From Symsagittifera roscoffensis (taxonomy: Eukaryota > Xenacoelomorpha > Acoela > Convolutidae), in the NCBI RefSeq assembly GCF_963678635.1, contig NC_087069.1:9370633-9434632 (forward strand): a stretch of DNA of 64,000 bases, read 5' to 3'. Shown here piece after piece: positions 61,901 through 64,000 of this stretch. Position numbers and translations under genes: made by a program. The number at the start of each line of letters is the position of its first letter. Position 1 is the stretch's first letter. The notes beneath the pieces are model-generated. The model ran no database searches. It had not been told where the DNA came from and saw nothing but the letters and a program-made list of their open reading frames with translations.

Positions 61901-62225
61901 AATTTTCTTGTTATAAAGAATGTTCAATTTAACGGTTTGCCATTTAGTAACAATTAGTCCAGGACATATCAAGTAATGGCATCTGCAGTTATCGAAAATG
62001 CTTTAAAATCGGGTTCAAATCCACTCCACTTTAATTGATTAGTGTTATTGGAAAAAAAATTTGCCCAAAAGAATACTCATTTTTGGATTTTGCCATTCAG
62101 TAACAGTTAGTCAGGGGCATAACAAGTAATGGCATCTGAAATTGCCCAAAATGCAACAAATCAGGGTTTAAACATGCTCCAATTTCATCGATTAATGATA
62201 ATGGGAAACTTGTCCCAATGATAGT
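58912..62225 (+). repeat. Higher-order repeat, copy 2 (3.31 kb)
   Basis: Near-identical to copy 1 and copy 3 by eye; differences are scattered single bases and short A-run changes. Confidence 0.92.
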
Positions 62226-64000
62226 TTTTCAAATAAGTTTGTTAAAAAGAGTTTTCATTTTAACAATTTGCCATTAGGTGACTTTAGTCCAGGACCTATC
62301 AAGAAAAAAAAATCTGCAGTTAACCAAGTGCTACAAACTTTTTTCAATTCCGTTTCAATTTCATCAATTAATGATAATGGGAAAAATTGTCCCCGTTGAT
62401 GTTTTCAAATGTTTTTGCTGAAAAGAACATTCATTTTATCAGTTTGCGATTTAGTTACAATAAGTCCAGGGCATATCGAGTATTCGCATGTGAAATTGTC
62501 TAAAATCCAACAATCCGGGTTCAAGTCTGCTCCATTTTTATCAATTAGTGATAATGAGGAATCTTATCCCGTTGATTTTTTTAAAAGTTTTTATTAAAAA
62601 AAAGAATACTCATTTTAACAAAATTGCCATTAAGTAGTCCTACTTCGAGGGCATGTCAAAAAAGGCATCTACAGCTGTTCAAAATGCGACAAAGCAGGTT
62701 TCAATTTGTTCCAATTTCATTGATTAGTGATACTGGTCAAAATTATCCCTGTTGATGTTTCTGAATCTCCTTGCTAAAAATTATTCATTTCAAAGGTTTG
62801 CCATTTAGTAACGATTATTCCAGGGAATATCAAGTAATGGCATCTACGGTTACCCAAAACATGACAAACTTGGGCTCAATTCCGCTCCAACTTCATCGAT
62901 TAGTGATATTGTGAAAACTTAGCCCCATTGATGTTCTTAAGTCTTTTTGTTAGAAAGCACATCATTTCAGCTGTTTGTCCTTTTGTAACAATTAGTCCAG
63001 GGCATATCAAGTAAGGGCATCTACGGTTGTTCAAAATGTGACAAACTTGGGCTCAAATCCTTCGAATTTCATCGATTGGTGATTTTTTAAAAAAAAACTC
63101 CCTGTTGATGTTCTTAAAAGTTCTTGTCAGAAAGAATATTAATTTCAATTATTTGCCCTTTAGTAACAATTAAACCAGTACATATCAAGTAATGACATAT
63201 ATTGTCATCCAAAATGCAACAATCCCGGGTTTAAGTCTGCTCTAGTTTCATCGATTAGTGTTAATGAGGAACTTAATCCGTTGATATTTTTCAAATATGT
63301 TTGCTAGAATGATTATTCATTTCAATTTGCCATTAGGTAATTTTTAGTCCAGGGCCTATCAAGAAAAGAAATCTACAAATAATCCGAATGCGACAATTCC
63401 GGGTTCAAATCCCCTCCTATTGTATCGGTTATGATATTGGGGAAAATTATCCCGTTGATGTTTTCAAATTTTTTTGTTGTTGAAAAGAACATTCGTTTTA
63501 TCAGTTTGCGATTTAGTAACAATTCGTCCGAGGGATATCAAAAATTAGCATCTTAAACCGTCTACAATTCAACAAACCCGGGTTCAAATAACTCCAATTT
63601 CATCGATTATGATATTGGGGAAAATTATCCCGTTGATATTTTTAAAATTTTTTGATGAAAAAAATATATTCATTTTGGGAGTTTGCCATTTAGTAACAAT
63701 TAGTCCGGGGCATATCAAGTAATGACATATAAAATTGTCTAATATGAAACAAACCCGGTCTAACTTGAAAAAACCCGGATAGTTAGGAATCTTATCTTTT
63801 TGATGTTTATAAAGATGTTTGCTAAAAAGATTATTCATAGTAACAAATTGCCAATTAGTAACCCTTACTCGAAGGCGTATCAAGAAATGGCATCTACAGC
63901 TGCCAAAATGCGACCAATCCAATTTTAAATCCGCTCCAATTTCATCGATAAGTGATATTGGGAAAACTTATGCCTGTTGATGTTTTTAAATATTCTTGTT
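62226..64000 (+). repeat. Higher-order repeat, copy 3 (truncated by the window end)
   Basis: Same order of monomers as copies 1 and 2 for its first 1.77 kb (62409 matches 59095; 63508 matches 60193). The array evidently continues beyond the window. Confidence 0.92.

Larger units (their letters stand above)
49040..64000 (+). repeat. Satellite array of about 175-bp monomers (runs off the window)
   Basis: Roughly 85 head-to-tail monomers. A typical unit runs: ATTCATTTCAACGGTTTGCC, ATTTAGTAACAATTAGTCCA, GGGCATATCAAGTAATGGCA, TCTACAGTTGTCCAAAATGC, GACAAACCCGGGTTCAAATC, CGCTCCAATTTCATCGATTA, GTGATATTGGGAAAACTTAT, CCCCGTTGATGTTTTTAAAT, then CTTCTTGTTAAAAAGA. Successive units start at about 49066 and 49241, then onward at about 175 bp. 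Left monomers (to about 52.4 kb) differ individually; right ones belong to long-period repeats. The 60-90 residue open frames scattered through it are by-products of the repeat. No gene inside. Confidence 0.98.

Noticed and set aside
49040-64000. Many 60-110 residue frames in the satellite, some repeated exactly
   Set aside because: They recur with the repeat period on either strand and encode no consistent frame across monomers.
49040-64000. CENP-B box in the satellite monomer
   Set aside because: The reverse strand has CCCGGG with a partly matching spacing but lacks the TTCG half; the match is not adequate.
49040-64000. CRISPR array
   Set aside because: Head-to-tail monomers without unique spacers, in a eukaryotic context.
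49040-64000. Functional tRNA genes from the B-box-like motif
   Set aside because: T-arm and acceptor stems do not pair; only the box sequence is similar.

Overview
The window is animal-type (metazoan) nuclear DNA: AT-rich, gene-poor, with canonical GT-AG introns, an APE-type LINE, Tc1/mariner- and hAT-type DNA elements, large fold-back repeats, nested tandem duplications and a long satellite array. No bacterial, organellar, rRNA or tRNA gene was recognised. The exact 200-N run at 13174-13373 is an assembly gap. The sequence does not allow a phylum to be named; an invertebrate is my guess.

Layout. 305-2605 is a 2.3-kb fold-back element. 3004-3206 and 10833-11090 are two exons of one host gene on the + strand, joined in phase 0 across a 7.6-kb intron. 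They encode a membrane protein with one transmembrane helix and a C-terminal tail rich in Tyr, Asp and Cys. The intron holds a short terminal-inverted-repeat element with CCCGGG ends (4002-5248) and a decayed antisense LINE (about 5469-9260). 11.1-15 kb is intergenic with a second CCCGGG element (13869-14663). 15088-27565 is built from nested duplications: an old pair (15088 and 18630), a decayed Tc3-like transposon inserted in the second copy, a recent 2.77-kb tandem duplication (20891-26432) that also copied the transposon's 3' end, and an older 0.9-kb duplication. 28677-29960 is a 395-bp tandem repeat.

31.4-43.2 kb carries degenerate coding-like cassettes on the minus strand, repeated two or three times, with a fold-back hairpin between two of them, a third CCCGGG element and an almost perfect 410-bp triplication. 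44-48.2 kb has a small hairpin, a hAT-like MITE with a near-perfect 8-bp target duplication, and an eroded fourth CCCGGG-family copy.

49040-64000 (running off the window) is a satellite of about 175-bp monomers. It goes from diverged single monomers on the left, through 357-bp dimers, to a 3.31-kb higher-order repeat on the right. This is the architecture of a centromeric or pericentromeric satellite edge. It is the most striking object here, and each monomer carries a pol III B-box-like motif. Only one host gene can be supported; most of the rest is mobile or repeat DNA and its remains.
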